Below the pieces are notes generated by a model. That model searched no databases. It had not been told where the DNA came from and saw only the letters and a program-made list of their open reading frames with translations. 64,000 nucleotides of DNA from Bettongia penicillata ogilbyi (lineage: Eukaryota > Chordata > Mammalia > Diprotodontia > Potoroidae): positions 2,185,836 through 2,249,835 of the forward strand of contig JAJHZJ010000311.1 of NCBI GenBank assembly GCA_023548195.1, in the 5' to 3' direction. Position 1 is the stretch's first letter. The number at the start of each line of letters is the position of its first letter. A program made the translations under genes and the position numbers. Positions 19,950-32,434 of the stretch are shown piece by piece.

Positions 19950-20972
19950 TTCAGAAACATGTATTAAACATTAGCTATATCCCAGGCACTATGCTAAACA
20001 CTGGGGATACAAAAAGAGGGAAAAGACAGCCTCTGCCCTTAAGGAATTCACAGTCTAATAGATGAAACAAGTCAACAAATAGGTATGAACAAGCTGTATA
20101 TAGGATAAAGAGGAAATAATAAAGAGGGAAACCACTGGACTTAAAAGGAGGTGGGACAGGCTTCCTGTAGAAGATAGTTTTTTAGTTGAAATTTAAAGGA
20201 AGCCCATGAGGGAAAGATGATAAGAGAGGCATGGAAGACAAAGAAAATGCCCAGAGCTAAGAAATTGAGTGTTTTCTTCCTAGAAGAGCCAGGAGGCATA
20301 TGGCAAGAGAGTAAGGTATAAGAATACTGGAAAGAAAAGGGTATGAAGGTTATGAAGGGCTTTGAATACCAAACAGAATTTTGTACTTGACTGTGGAGAT
20401 GACAGGAAGCCACTGGTGCTTATTGTGTAGCAAGGTGACATAAGTGGACCTGTGCTTTAAGAAAATCTCTTTGATGACTGAATGGAGGATGGATTGGAAT
20501 GTGAAGAGATTTGAGACAGGTAGACCCATCAATAGGCTATTGCAAATATTCAATATGATATGAAGGTCTGCACCAGAGTGGAGGCAATACCAGAGGAGAG
20601 AAGGGGAATATGTGAGAAATGTTGCAAAGGTGAAATTGACAGGCCATGGCAACAACTCGGATATGGGGGTGAGAGATAGTGAGGAGCGAAGGATGACACC
20701 TAGGTTATAAGTCAGAGAGACAGAGAGGGTGGGGAGATAATGAGCTCAGTTTTGGAGTTATAGATAGATAGACAGACCAACAGATAGATAGGTATGTGCA
20801 TGTATATGTATGTGTATATATGTATAGATGTGTATATGTGTATATGTATATATAAACACATATGTACACATACATATAGGTGTCTGTATATCTACACATG
20901 TCTGTATGTGTATACATGCATACATATATACATATAAATAGAGAGACAGAATAAAAGAGGGAGAGAGAGAGA

Positions 20973-21047
<75 letters not shown>

Positions 21048-21370
21048 GGTGTCTGAGTGATGTGTCCACTGGACAGCCAGCTTAAGATGTCTGAAAGATA
21101 GTAGTTGCAGGTGTGACGTTGGAGGTCAGCAAAGAGGTTAGGCAGGATAGGTAGATTTGAAAATCAGTAACATAAAGATGGTAATTAAATTCATGGGAGT
21201 TGATGAGATCACAAACTGATCAGATAGAATAAGAGAGATGAGAGAAGAGGGTCCAGGACAGAACACTGTGGAACATCGACAGTTAGAAGGCATGATCTAC
21301 ATGTCGATCCAGCAAAGAAGACTGAGAAGGGGTGATCTGGGAAGGCAAGATATCAGATAAGAGGCAGCAA
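19950..21370 (-). mobile_element. Long L2, antisense, split by a microsatellite
   Basis: From the 3' UTR ('actatgctaaacactgggga', 'ctgcccttaaggaattcaca') through the ORF2 C-terminus (minus-strand frame 20350-20655, including ICNSLLMGLPVSNLFTFQSI) and, beyond the repeat at 20758-21042, the reverse-transcriptase region ('atgggagttgatgagatcac', 'gtccaggacagaacactgtg'). About 1.1 kb of L2 is present, one of the longest copies in the window. The L1 at 21371 truncates it. Confidence 0.88.
20758..21042 (+). repeat. Compound microsatellite GATA / TATG / (GA)n
   Basis: GATA-type units (20762-20790), then a long TATG/TACA alternating purine-pyrimidine stretch (20791-20940), then a nearly pure GA run (20958-21042). 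Sits inside the L2. Minus-strand frames of S/L or H/I/Y repeats come from this tract. Confidence 0.95.
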
Positions 21371-22317
21371 CTCAGCTGAGTTCTCCCAACATTCAATTCA
21401 AAACAACATTAAAATAATTCTTCAAGTCAAATTTTGGAGTGGCATAGCCAACACAAGGTTGGAGCACGACATTTTTCCAGCCTAGGACAACTTAGGAGGT
21501 TGCAAGGAGAGATGTGTGACACTAGGGTGGAGGCTGACCCAGCAGCAACATGCATGGTGGGTGTTGGAGGTGGCTGCAGCAGCTTTGGGGGTCAGACAGC
21601 TGATCAGAAAGAGATTACAGGGAACCCTTTGCTGGCATGAGGTGCAGAATTCTGTTACATTGCCCATATACACAGTTCTGGGTCACAACCTCAGGGTAGA
21701 GAAGAGTGCTTGTGGTCTGTCACAAGGAAGCAGGAGACCTGGTCTCAATTCCAAGGCAGAAAGGAGCAGTAGCACCGGTGGTCATAGAACAGAGGACCTG
21801 GTTACAGTTCCAGAGCCAAGAAGAGAGCCAGCACTTGCAGCGAGTGAAGCAATGTCCCTTCCTGACTGAAGACCAGGGCACAGACCAGGAGATCAGTGAT
21901 CACACCTCTATTTGGATCAATACCACCTTGGAAGTACTGAAAACTTACGGACCTCCTAGAACAAACTATGAAAATATCAGCACAGCCTAACTTTAACATA
22001 AAATTGAAAGTAAAGAAATAGACTATAAAATAGAGTAAATAATAAAAAAAGAACCTAACCATTAAAAAATTACTATGATGACAGGGAAGATCAAGATACA
22101 AACTCAGAAAAAGACAACAATGTCAAAACAGTTATAAGCAAAATATCAAAGAAAAATATGTGAATTGGACACAAGTCCAGTAAAAACAGGAATTCCTGGA
22201 AGAGTTTAAAAGGAATTTTCAAAATCATAGAAGAAAGGTAAAAGAAATATTGGGAAAATAAATGAGAAAGATGCTAGAAAATTATGAAAAGAGAGTCAAC
22301 AGCTGGGTAAAAAAAGC

Positions 22318-22318
22318 A

Positions 22319-22361
<43 letters not shown>
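22318..22361 (+). repeat. (CG)n(CA)n alternating purine-pyrimidine tract
   Basis: 'gcatgcgcgcgcgcacacac' and on through CA to 22361: 44 bases of unbroken alternation, starting with five CG steps. Lies at the start of the L1 ORF1 region. CG runs are rare in a methylated mammalian genome. Confidence 0.9.
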
Positions 22362-22363
<2 letters not shown>

Positions 22364-22379
22364 AAAAAAGCCACACCTT

Positions 22380-23120
22380 AAAAAGCAGAATTGGCCAAAT
22401 GGCAAAAGGGGCACAAAAATTCACCACAGAGAAAAACTCCTTAAAACGCAGAAGTGGCCAAATGGAAAAATGGCCAAAAGCTCATCGAAGAAGAACATTC
22501 CTTAAAAATTAGAATTGAACAAGTAGAATCTCATAACATGAGACATAAAGAAATATTTAAAATGAAGTCAAAAGAATGAGAAAATAAAAGAAAATATGAA
22601 ATATTTCACTGGAAAAACAATTTATCTGGAAAATAGATAAAATAGACATAATTTTAAAAGCTATCATCAAAAAGAAGCTATATTTCAAGAAATTATAAAG
22701 GAAAATTGCCCCAATATCTTAGATTCAAAGGGCAAAACGTAAATGAAAAGAATCCACTGATCATGTCCTGAATGAGCTCTTAAAATAAAAATTCCAGGAA
22801 TATTACAGTCAAATTCTAGAGCTCCCAGGTCAAGGAGAAAATATTGAAAGTAACAAGAAAGCAACAATTTAATATCATCAGGCTACAATCAGGCTTTATC
22901 TGCTTCCATGTTGAGGGACCAAAAGTCATGGAATATGATATTCTGCAAAGCAAAGGAACTACTAAAAATAAATTACCCAGAAAAAGTAAGTATAATCCTT
23001 CAGGAGAAAAAAATGGATATTTAATGAAATGGAGGACTTTCAAGCATTCCTGATGAAAAGACCAGAGATGAATAGAAAATCTGACATTCAAACTTGACTC
23101 AAGAGAAGCATAAAAAGGAA
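22380..23120 (+). pseudogene. L1 ORF1 relic
   Basis: Decayed ORF1: coiled-coil part near 22470-22560 ('tagaattgaacaagtagaat'), then 'actggaaaaacaatttatct' and 'caggtcaaggagaaaatatt', parallel to 3640-4010. It continues into the 3' part ('ctttatctgcttccatgttg', 'aatggatatttaatgaaatg'). ORF1p is an RNA-binding trimer that packages L1 RNA. Many stops and indels: not translatable. Confidence 0.8.
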
Positions 23121-23689
23121 AACATGAAAGAGAAATCATATGGCACTTAATACTAATATGGTTAAATTGTTTAAATTCCTGTAAGGAAAGTTGATACTTA
23201 TAATTCCTAAGAACTTTACTATTATTAGGACAGTTAGAAGGAGTATACATAAAAAGAAACCATACATTTGCATAAACTATGACAGGATGATCTAAAAAAA
23301 ATTAGATCAAGGGATGAGAAAGAGGGATGCACTGGGAGAAAGCAGAAGGGAGAGGAAAATTGGAAAGATTATCTTACATAAAAGAGGCACACAAGGAAGA
23401 GCTTTTACAGTGGAAGAGAAAATGAGGCATGGCAGGCAAAGCTTAAATCTCATTCTCACTGAAATTGGTTAAAAGAGGGAATAACAAGAACAATCGTTTA
23501 GATATAGAAGTCTATCTTACCCAACAGGGAGGTAGGAAAGGAAATGAATAAGAGGAGTGGTGAGAGTGATAAAAAGGAGAGCAAAATAAGGGGAGGCAAG
23601 GGTCAGAAGCAAAAGAGACTTCTGAGGAGGAACAGGATAAAATGAGAGAGAAGAACAAATGGGAAAAATAGGACGAAGAGAAATACACA

Positions 23690-26600
23690 CTTAGTAATAA
23701 TCATAACTGTGAATGTAAATGAGATGAACTCACCCATAAAACAAAAACAGAGCAAAACTAGAATTCAACAATATGTTGTGTACAAGAAACACACTTGAAA
23801 CAGAAAAACACAGACAGAGTAAAAATAAGGAGCTGGAACAGAATCTTACGTTTCAGCTGAAGCAAAAAAAAAAAAGCAGGGGTTGCAATCATGATCTCAG
23901 ACAAAGCAAAAACAAAAACTGACCTAATTTTAAAATATAAACAAGGAAACTACATCTTGGTGAAAGGTACCATAGATAATGAAGTAATATCAATACTAAA
24001 TATATAGGCACCAAAAGGCATAACATCCAAATTCTTAAAGAAAAAGTAAATAAGTTACAGGGAGAAATAAATAGTAAAACTATACAAGTGGGAAACTTCA
24101 ACTTTCCCCTCTCAGAATGAGATAAATCTAACCATAAAATAAGAAAGAAGCTAAGGAGAAGTTAGATATGATGGACTACTGGAGAAAAATGAACAGGAAT
24201 TGAAAATAGTCTACTTTTTTCTCAGCTGTACATGGCAGTTTCATAAAAATCTGACCGTGCATTAGGACATAAAAGCCTCACAAACAAGTGTAGAAAGGTG
24301 GAAATATTAAATGCATCCTTTTCAGAATATAACGCAATCAAAATACGTTCAATAAAGGACTATGGAAACAGAATAAAATTAATTGGAAACCAAGTAATTT
24401 AATTCTAAATGAGTAGGTCAAAGAACAGATCGTTGAAAAAATCAATAATTTCATTAAAAAGGATGACAATTATGAGATAACATAACCAGATGGGTGGGGT
24501 GTAGCAATAGCAGCACTAAAGGGAATATTTATATCTCTTAATGCTTACATCAATAAGAGAAAAAGAAGATCAATAAATTGGCCATGCAATTAAAAAAAAC
24601 TAGAGAAAGAATAAATTAAAGATTCCCAATTAAACACCAAAATGGAAATCCTGAAAATTCAAGAAGAGATTAATAAAATTGAAAGTAAAAAAACCATTGA
24701 ACTAATAAATAAAACTAAAAGTTGATTTTATGAAAAAAAACAATAAAGTAGGTGAACCATTAATAAGCTGATTTTTTTATGAAAGAAGTATTTATAATTA
24801 CCTGTTATCAAAAATGAAGAGGAAATGCACCACCAATGAAGATGAAACTAAAGCAATTATTAAGAACTAATTTGCTCAATAATATGCCAGTAACAATTTA
24901 AGTGAAAATGACAAAGTGAAATGGATGAATATTTACAAAAATATGAATTGCCCAGAAGAGGAAACAGAACATTTAAAAAACCCTACCTTGGAAAAAGAAA
25001 TTGAACAAGCCATCAATGATCTCCCTAAGAAAGAAATCCCAGAACCAGATGGATTCACAAATGAATTCTAACAAACAGTTAAGAATAATTAATTCCAATA
25101 GTACATAAAGTATTTGGGAAAATAGGCACAAAATACCAAATTCCTTTTATGACACAAATATAGTTTTGATAACTAAACCAGAAAGAGCAAAAACAGAAGA
25201 ATAAAATTTCCCTAATGAATATCAGTGTAAAATTTTTAAATAAAATACTACCAAGAAGATTACAGCAATATATTACAAAGGTCATACACTATGACCAGGT
25301 GTGATTTATACCAGAGATGCAGGGCTGGTTTACTATTATGAAAAGTATCAGCATAATTAATCATATCAATGAAAAAAACAATATTATATGATTATATCAA
25401 CAGATACAGGAAAAACTTTTGACAAAATACAACACTAGTTCCTACTAAAAATTCTAGAAAGCACAGGAATAAATGAAGCTTTCCTTAAAATGATAAGCAG
25501 TATCTATCTAAAACCATCAGCAAGTATTATCCGTAATGGAGATAAACTAGAACGCTTCCAAATAAGAGCAGGGGTGAAGCAAGGATGCCCATTATCATCA
25601 CTATTATTCAGTATTGTACTAGAAATGCTAGCTATAGCAATCAGAGAAGAAAAGGAAATTAAAGAAGTTAGCATAGACCATGAGGAAACAAAACTATCAC
25701 TCATTGCAGACAATATGTTGGTATACTTAGAGAACCCTAGAGAGTCAACTAAAAAACCACACGAAATTATTCACAACTTTAGAAAAGTTGCAAGATATAA
25801 AATAAATCCAAAAAGATCATCAGTATTTCTATATATTACCAAAAAAGCCCAGCTGGAAGAGATAAAGAATTTCCATTAAAAATAACTGTGGACAGTATAA
25901 AATACTTGGAAGTCTGTCATCTAAGACAAACCCATGAACTATAAGAACACAATTAATTACAAAACACTTTTCAAAGGCAGATATAAACAATTAGAGAAAT
26001 ATTAATTGCTCATAGTAGGCTGGGCCAACAGAATAAAAATGGTCATTCCACCTAAATTAATTTAACTAATTTGGTGCCATGCCAATCAAAATATCAAAAA
26101 AAGCACTTTATACAACTAGAAAAAATAGTAACAAAATTCATCTAGAAGAACAAAAAGTCAAGAATATCAAGGAAATCAATCAAAACAAAAGTGAAGGAAG
26201 GCGCTTAGCAGAGCCAAATTCCAAACTATATTATAAAGTCAGAATCATGAAAACAATTTGGTGCTGGCTATGACAGAGTGGTGGATCAGTGGAATAGGCA
26301 TACAATACACAGCATTAAATGATCATTGCAATCTAGTATTTTATAGACCCAAAGATCTAAGCTTTTGGGATAAGAACTCACTATGCGACAAAAATTGATG
26401 TGAAAAGTGAAAAGCAGTTTGGCACAAACTAAGGGTAGGCCAACACCTCAGGTCAAAACAGGCACATGACTTAGACATAAGAGAGGATGCCATAAGCAAA
26501 TTAGGTAAACATGGAAAAGTTCACCTGTCAGGTCTATGAATAAGGGAAGAATTTGTGACCAAACAAGAGATAGAGAGGATCACAGGAAGTAAAATGGATA

Positions 26601-27130
26601 ATTTTGATTATGTTAAATTAAAAGGATTTTTCACAAACAAACCAATGCAACCAAAATTAGAAGGTAAACAAGAAACTGGGTGGGGGGAAGGGATTTTCAA
26701 AGCAAGTTTCTCAGATAAAGGCCTCATTTCTCAAATACATAGAATATAGAGTCAAATTTGTAAAATAGGAGTCATTTCTCAGTTGATGAATGTTCAAAGC
26801 ACATTAACAGGCAGTTTTCAAAAAAAAAATCAAAGTTATCTATAGTCATGTAAAAAAAATATTCTAAATCACCATTGCTTAGAGAAAGGCAAACTAAAAC
26901 AACTCTGAGTTGCCACCTCACACCTATCAGATTAGTAAAATGACAGAGAAGGAAAATGACAAATGCTGCAGGGTATGTGGAAAAACTGGGACACTAATGC
27001 ATTCTTGGTAGAGTTGTAAACTGATTCAAGTGTTCTGCAAAGCAATTTGTACAAAGGGCTATATAACTGTGCATACCATTTGATCCAACAATGCCCTCCT
27101 AGGTCTATATCCCAAAGCAATTTTAAAAAA
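23690..27130 (+). pseudogene. L1 ORF2 relic (endonuclease and reverse transcriptase)
   Basis: The endonuclease part contains VQETHL at about 23778-23796, the metal-binding Glu region of AP-type L1 endonucleases. The longest intact RT piece, 25490-25879 (129 codons), has FQIRAGVKQGCPLSSLLFSI and then SLIADNMLVYLENP. L1 RTs normally have FADD at that catalytic site; here it is IADN, so one of the paired Asp residues is lost. Frame breaks lie on both sides. C-terminal words continue to about 27100 ('ccaacaatgccctcctaggt'). Confidence 0.88.
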
Positions 27131-27162
27131 GGGGAAAGGATGTAGGTCTAAGAGTTCCTAGA

Positions 27163-27330
27163 TGGGGCAACTAGGTGGCACAGTGAGTAGAGTACCAGCC
27201 CTGGAGTCAGGAGGACCTGAGTTCAAATCTAGTCTCAGACGCTCACGCTTACCAGCTGTGGGATCTTGGGCAAGTCTCTTAACCCCAAATGTCTTGGTTC
27301 CCTCTCCAAAATAAATAAATAAAATAAAAG
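27163..27330 (+). mobile_element. MAR1-type SINE, sense, inside L1
   Basis: Head 'gggcaactaggtggcacagt', body 'ggagtcaggaggacctgagt', core 'gggatcttgggcaagtctct', end 'aaataaataaataaaataaa'. Possible short target repeat 'cctagat' on both sides (27153 and 27332). It gives a younger age than the host L1. Confidence 0.9.
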
Positions 27331-28034
27331 GACCTAGATATATAAAACTATAGCAGCTCTTTCTGTGGTGACAAGGAATTGAAAACTGAGGGGATGCCAT
27401 CAATTAAGGAACAGTAGAACAAGTTATAGATTAGAGTCACCATGGAATACTATTGTGCTATAAGAAATCATGAGCAGGATGGTTTCAGCAAAACCTGGGA
27501 AGACATATAAACTGATACAAAGTGAAGTGAGCTGAACGAGGAGGACCAGTAGCATTGTTAGGATCATTATCTGCTCTGATCAATACAATGATGGAAGACA
27601 ATTCCAAAGGACTTATAGTGAAAATGTGATGCATTTCTTGAGAGAGAACTGACAGAATGAAGTCTGAGTATATACTGGAGCATTTTTTTCTCTCTTTATT
27701 TTTCATGCTTTTTTGCAATATAGCTACTATGAAAATATCTTTTGCACGATTTTGTCCTGAAGAGGGGGTCCACTCCATATGCTGATGGCCCTTCCTCTGA
27801 GTCCCTCATGTCCTTTACGAGTACCAGGCAAGGTTAATGCTGTCTGTCCTTAACCCCTCAACATTCACTATATGAAAGACCCACTTTATTTTCCAAATTA
27901 TTCACGTCCTGGACAGTATGCCTTATATCATTTCTTGACCATAGGCCATCGCTGAAAATTCACTGCACCTTCATTTTTAAAGCTCACCTTCTGTCTCTCC
28001 ATTGTCTTCTGGGGCATCTGCAATTTTTAGCAGG

Positions 28035-28237
28035 GAGATAAGACCCACAAATCCAGCATCAGACACTTACTAGCTGTGTGCCTCTGGACAAGTCACTTAA
28101 CCCCCTTTGCCTCAGTTTTCTCATCTGTAAAATGAGCTGGAGAAGGAAATGGCAAACCACTTTAGTATCATTGCCAAGAAAATTCCAAATGGGGTTACCA
28201 AGGGTCAGACACAACTGAAACGACTCAAGAACAATAC
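28035..28237 (+). mobile_element. WSINE-type SINE, sense, 5'-truncated
   Basis: Starts in the body ('cagacacttactagctgtgt'), then 'tgcctcagttttctcatctg', 'gagctggagaaggaaatggc', and tail 'aattccaaatggggttacca' to 'gacacaactgaaacgactca'. The 250 bases before it are unassigned. Confidence 0.88.
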
Positions 28238-28264
28238 ATAATAAATGCATTGGAGATTTGCCAA

Positions 28265-28400
28265 ATAAAGGGATTTGTGAAGTATTATTGTCATGAGGAA
28301 TCAGAGAGGGCTTCATGGAGATGGTGGCATTTGAGCAGGGCTTTAAAGAATGAACAGAAATTCAACTTGCGAAGAAGAGGAAGGAGAACATTCTACAATA
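28265..28400 (-). mobile_element. L2 fragment, antisense
   Basis: 'gagagggcttcatggagatg' and 'gtggcatttgagcagggctt' match the L2 region also seen at 53295-53345. Confidence 0.7.
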
Positions 28401-28454
28401 TATCCATCTAAGAATATATATGGTACAAGAGAAAACCAATGAGCACATTTATAA

Positions 28455-28735
28455 ATTACATTTGACTTTAACTACTCACGTTTATGTAGTTCTTTAAGGT
28501 CTAAAAAATGTTTAACACTTATTATCTCATTGGATCCTCATAGCAACCTTGTGATGTAGGTGGTATAATTACCCTCACCCATTTTACAGATAAAGAAACT
28601 GAGGTTGAAAGATTAAGGTTGAATTGCCCAGGGCCACACAGCCAGCGAGTATCTGAAATAGGATTCAAACTCAGGTCTAACTCCAAAACAAGCTCCATAT
28701 TCTATCCACTTTAAAACCCAGCTTCCCTAGTTTCA
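28455..28735 (-). mobile_element. MIR, antisense
   Basis: 'cttattatctcattggatcc', 'acccattttacagataaaga', 'attgcccagggccacacagc', 'ggattcaaactcaggtctaa'. Nearly full length. Confidence 0.9.
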
Positions 28736-29824
28736 TAATTCTATTCCCCAGATTCTTTGCCTGTTAGTCTAAGGAAAGGATACTGCCTCCATCACAGCTA
28801 TTAATACTGGAAAGGGTATTGTTTGAATCTGGCTCCCTGGTGAGAAATGTAGGGCTCCGACATCGAAACATGCTTTCACTTACCAAGGCTATATAATCAA
28901 GGCGGAGACCACTCTACTTAAACTATTAGCCTTGGCAAATGGCACATGAAATCAATTCACAAACTTGTTAACTTTCCTTCCTCTCTACTAGGCTGTCTCT
29001 GTGCACACATGTATGTACCTACATCCATTTTCCCTTCCTAGTCTTTCCTTCTCATGGTGTATGTTCTTCTTCCCAAGAAAAATACCCCAAAGGGTTCTCA
29101 AGAGAACAATAATAGTAAGTGAGCCCCAACATGTGTACAGAACATGTATCTCTTTGTTCTTCCCCAGAATATCCCTTTTTACATTCTTTTCTAGAAGTGA
29201 CAGTAGGATTCCCCCAGGCAATACAGAGGTTGCCCTACTGACGAATCCTGGAAATCTCTATACACTCTACTCTGCCTCCTCTTCACCTGCATTAAAAGGC
29301 AATGAAATATCATGGTTAATAAGCACAGAAAACCTTTTTCTTTAAGCTTTTTTTTTTAAAATACTGAGACATCTTAGACTCTGAACTTCCCCTCTCTGAA
29401 TGCAACTTTGCTTCCTTCCACCTCTCCCACTCCACTCCCACTGAATTTATTCATTTCTCTCATTATAACTGACATTTCCTTCATCCACTTCTATTTTGCC
29501 AGTGTACAGGTCTCTGGCTTACATGCCTTTCTAATCAGCCTAGAACCAATTCAAAGGCGCTTCAGCGTTACCCTTGAGAGCATCCTGGAATTCTTTCCCC
29601 TCTTGATATTTTTCTAGACTTGACTGGCCAATCTTCAACCCTGGGTCATCCACTACCATCCACTCTCTCTGCTTCTCATCACTGGCATTCTTCAAGGGAA
29701 GGCTGTCAATATCTTGTTAACTTAAACCATGAGAATAACTGTCCTCCAGTTCTCACTTATATTTGGGGCTTAGAAGGTGCTTTTACATGTGTCATTTAAT
29801 CTCATGATAGTTCAGATTGCTATA
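28736..29824. other. About 1.1 kb without recognised elements
   Basis: No repeat I can name. Frames 29001-29345 (114 codons, +) and 28988-29221 (-) overlap on opposite strands, and neither has a domain, signal or splice context that supports a gene. Confidence 0.4.
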
Positions 29825-30030
29825 GAGTTTCATGGTTTACAGAACACTTTCCTTACAATTATGCTGTGAAGAAAGATTATGTTAAGGATTATTATCCCCA
29901 TTTTAGAGATAAAGAAACTGAGGTTTAGACTAAGTGACGTGCCCAAAGTCTCTTAACTAGTAAAGATTCAAGTCCAAGTCTTCTGACTACAGATCCAAGT
30001 TCTCTCCACTAAACCTCACCGCCTACATGT
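29825..30030 (-). mobile_element. MIR, antisense
   Basis: 'tcatggtttacagaacactt', 'ccccattttagagataaaga', 'agtgacgtgcccaaagtctc', 'caagtccaagtcttctgact'. Confidence 0.85.
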
Positions 30031-30265
30031 CTGTTCACAAGGAAGATCTAGAAGAGAGAACAGATGGATCCATGGAAGTTCATCACTGAGAACGAATACC
30101 TGAGTATCCACATACATACACAATTTAAAAACTGACGATGGATCAGCGGCATCACTTTCAGGTCACAGTTGTGTGAGCAAGAGCACATGGGTATGAACAT
30201 GTGGGAATGTGCACATGAACAAGGGCTCTTGTATCTATGTGTCTGTGACAGAAGTCAACAAGCAC

Positions 30266-30492
30266 TTCTTGTGGTTAATTGTTTCAGCCACGTCCAACAC
30301 TTTGTGACTCTGTGTCAGGTTTTCTTGGCAGAAATACTAGAGTGTTCTGCCATTTCCTTCTCCAACTCGTTTTACAGATAAGGAAACTGGGGCAAATGGT
30401 GTTAAGTGACTGACCTGGGGTCACACAGCCAGCAAGTGTTTGTGGGCAGATTTGAACTCAAGTCTTCCAGACTCCCAGCCTGGCACTCATTT
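30266..30492 (-). mobile_element. WSINE-type SINE, antisense
   Basis: Tail 'caacactttgtgactctgtg', 'caggttttcttggcagaaat', core 'taaggaaactggggcaaatg', body 'cagatttgaactcaagtctt'. The tRNA-like head is cut short near 30492, where a MIR begins. Confidence 0.9.
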
Positions 30493-30494
30493 AG

Positions 30495-30742
30495 ATGCCC
30501 TGAGAATTTATTAAGCACCTACTATGTTCCTGGTACTACACTAAGCGATTTACAGATTTGATCCTCACAATAACCCTACAAGGTAGTTCTACTATTATCC
30601 TCCCCTTTTTTTTAACTAAGGAAAATTGAAGCAGATGGGGGTTAAGTGACTCACATAGCTTGTAAATGTTTTGAGGCTGGATTTGACTCAGTTCTTGACT
30701 CCAGGCCCAGTGCTCTATCCTCTGCACAACCCACCTGCCCCA
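30495..30742 (-). mobile_element. MIR, antisense
   Basis: 'aatttattaagcacctacta', 'gatcctcacaataaccctac', 'gggttaagtgactcacatag', end 'gcccagtgctctatcctctg'. Nearly complete, head to tail with the SINE on its left. Confidence 0.88.
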
Positions 30743-31655
30743 TGAGCTATTTTGCCATATGAGCAAGTATGTGTATCCAGGTCCAAGTGACAGTTATCAA
30801 AAGTTCAAGCAAATTTTGGAAAGACCTTTCTATCCTACCAATCACACTAAAATTGGATGAAAAAGCCATGTGACTCCTAAGCTTTATCAACAATGACACA
30901 GAGGAGACATCTCAAGCCCATAACAGATAGCCTTTTTTTTAATCTATTTTTTATTGCAAACTTAAGAATCTTCATACATAAACATTTCAATATATAAAGA
31001 ACAAAAAAAGGTTGTAGATGAAAATGTAAGTTTTCTATGAGTTATATAGTTTATTTTTAAAGCATCATTAAATTTAGCAAGATGAGTTACAAAATTGTTA
31101 TATCCCTTTCTGAATTTTTTTATTTCCTTGTGTGTATCATTCAGTGTTTTACTGCTGCCTTTGACTTTCTGGATTTTTTTTTTTTGCATCTATGGCCCTA
31201 TGCAGTCATCTGCCACAAATAGGTATGGTCAATCAAAATAACACAGGCACGTGTTGGCTATATCTGTGCACATCTCATTCAGAGCTTCTACTCTACACCC
31301 TCTTTGCCAACCAGGAGGCATTCTTCAGAAGACATGACTGGTCACCATATGGATCAGCAGCACCCACAGATGTGCACTAAGGAACACACATGCTCAGCTC
31401 CCAATCTACTGCAAAGAATAAAGAGGAGGTGGAGTCAGAATTTTCCGTGAACAGCCTCAGGGGCATTCCCCTTCAATCAAAAGAATCTGGTCTGCTCAGA
31501 GCTAGACACCGACTTTGAGAATGACCCAGCCCAGGTCCCTGGTTTGCTTTTTTCCTGTTGTTCAGGTATTTCACTCCTTTTTGCAACCCTGCCGGAGGAC
31601 TAGCAGAGGCAGAAAAAGAAGGCAAAGCTCAAATCAGTTGATTTGGTCACTCATG
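30743..31655. other. Unassigned; perhaps a decayed LINE 3' end
   Basis: 30930-31190 is T-rich and starts 'ttttttttaatctatttttt', which could be an antisense LINE 3' end, but I cannot name it. 31316-31375 shares 'cttcagaagacatgactggt', 'caccatatggatcag' with 33838-33875, so both may be one unnamed repeat. No gene seen. Confidence 0.3.
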
Positions 31656-31860
31656 TCAGATGAAAGAAAGATTTGATTTATTCTGTCTGGCCCCAGACAG
31701 CACAACTAGGAGCAAAGGGTAGAAGTGGCAGGATGGAAGATTTCTGTTCAATATTAGAAAAAAAACTTTCCAATAACTACAGCTGTCCAGAATTGGAATT
31801 GCTGCCCCCAGATGTAGCAGGGCCCCCATTACTAGAGGTCATAGGATCATAGATTAAGAA
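31656..31860 (-). mobile_element. CR1/L3 3' region, antisense
   Basis: 'ttattctgtctggccccaga', 'tagaagtggcaggatggaag', 'actacagctgtccagaattg' match the copy at 18080-18200. Confidence 0.75.
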
Positions 31861-32434
31861 CCAGGAACCCTTAGAGTCTTCAAGAAAAGGCTAAGGAACC
31901 ATTTTCACTTTCCAAAGGGAAACTAGAAAGGCTTCTTGCAGAAAGCACTTGACTTCGATCTAGAAGGATGAGATCAGCTTTTATAAACAGAGAAAGAGCA
32001 AGGGAGGCAAAGACATAGAGACAGGAGAGGGCAGGATGAGAAGAGGGGACAGAATATGATCCAGCTGGGCTAGGATATGAAGGGAGTAGTAAGAGACAAG
32101 GCTGGACAGCTAGGTTCAAGCTGTAATATGGAATATGGATGTTAGGGTAAGTTCATACTTTATGTGAAAGAAAAAAAGGAAGCCACTGTAGGTTTTGACT
32201 AAAGAGCATAGTAATCAAAACACTTTGGAAGGAATAAAAAGGCATGTCAACAGAGGGGAGAGGATGGAGGCAGAAATACCACTTAGGAGACCATCACTTT
32301 GGTCCCAGTGGTGTCAAACTCAAAGAGAAACAGGGACAGCTACATCACACATAAAGATCCCTGTGGGCTGCATATCAACTTAGTCTTAAAATATACTGTT
32401 ATATACGTTTTGTTGCATTCTTATTTTTCTTGCT

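Larger units (their letters stand above)
21371..27785 (+). mobile_element. Nearly full-length L1, sense, inactive
   Basis: About 6.4 kb: 5' UTR (21371-22380, alignable with 58790-59100), ORF1 region, spacer, ORF2, 3' UTR ending near 27750 ('cttttttgcaatatagctac'). Both ORFs are broken by stops and indels, and a MAR1 SINE sits at 27163-27330. It cuts an antisense L2 on its left. I see no clear target duplication. Confidence 0.88.

Noticed and set aside
20705..21069. Minus-strand frames of Tyr/Ile/His and Leu/Ser repeats
   Set aside because: Produced by the GATA/TATG/GA microsatellite.
22816..23250. 144-codon minus-strand frame
   Set aside because: Antisense to the ORF1 relic and spacer of the large L1. 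AT-rich DNA gives open frames on both strands, and there is no domain.
25490..25879. Reverse-transcriptase-like open frame as a possible gene or retron
   Set aside because: It is the RT core of a decayed L1, in frame context with L1 endonuclease and 3' UTR sequence, with a mutated active site.
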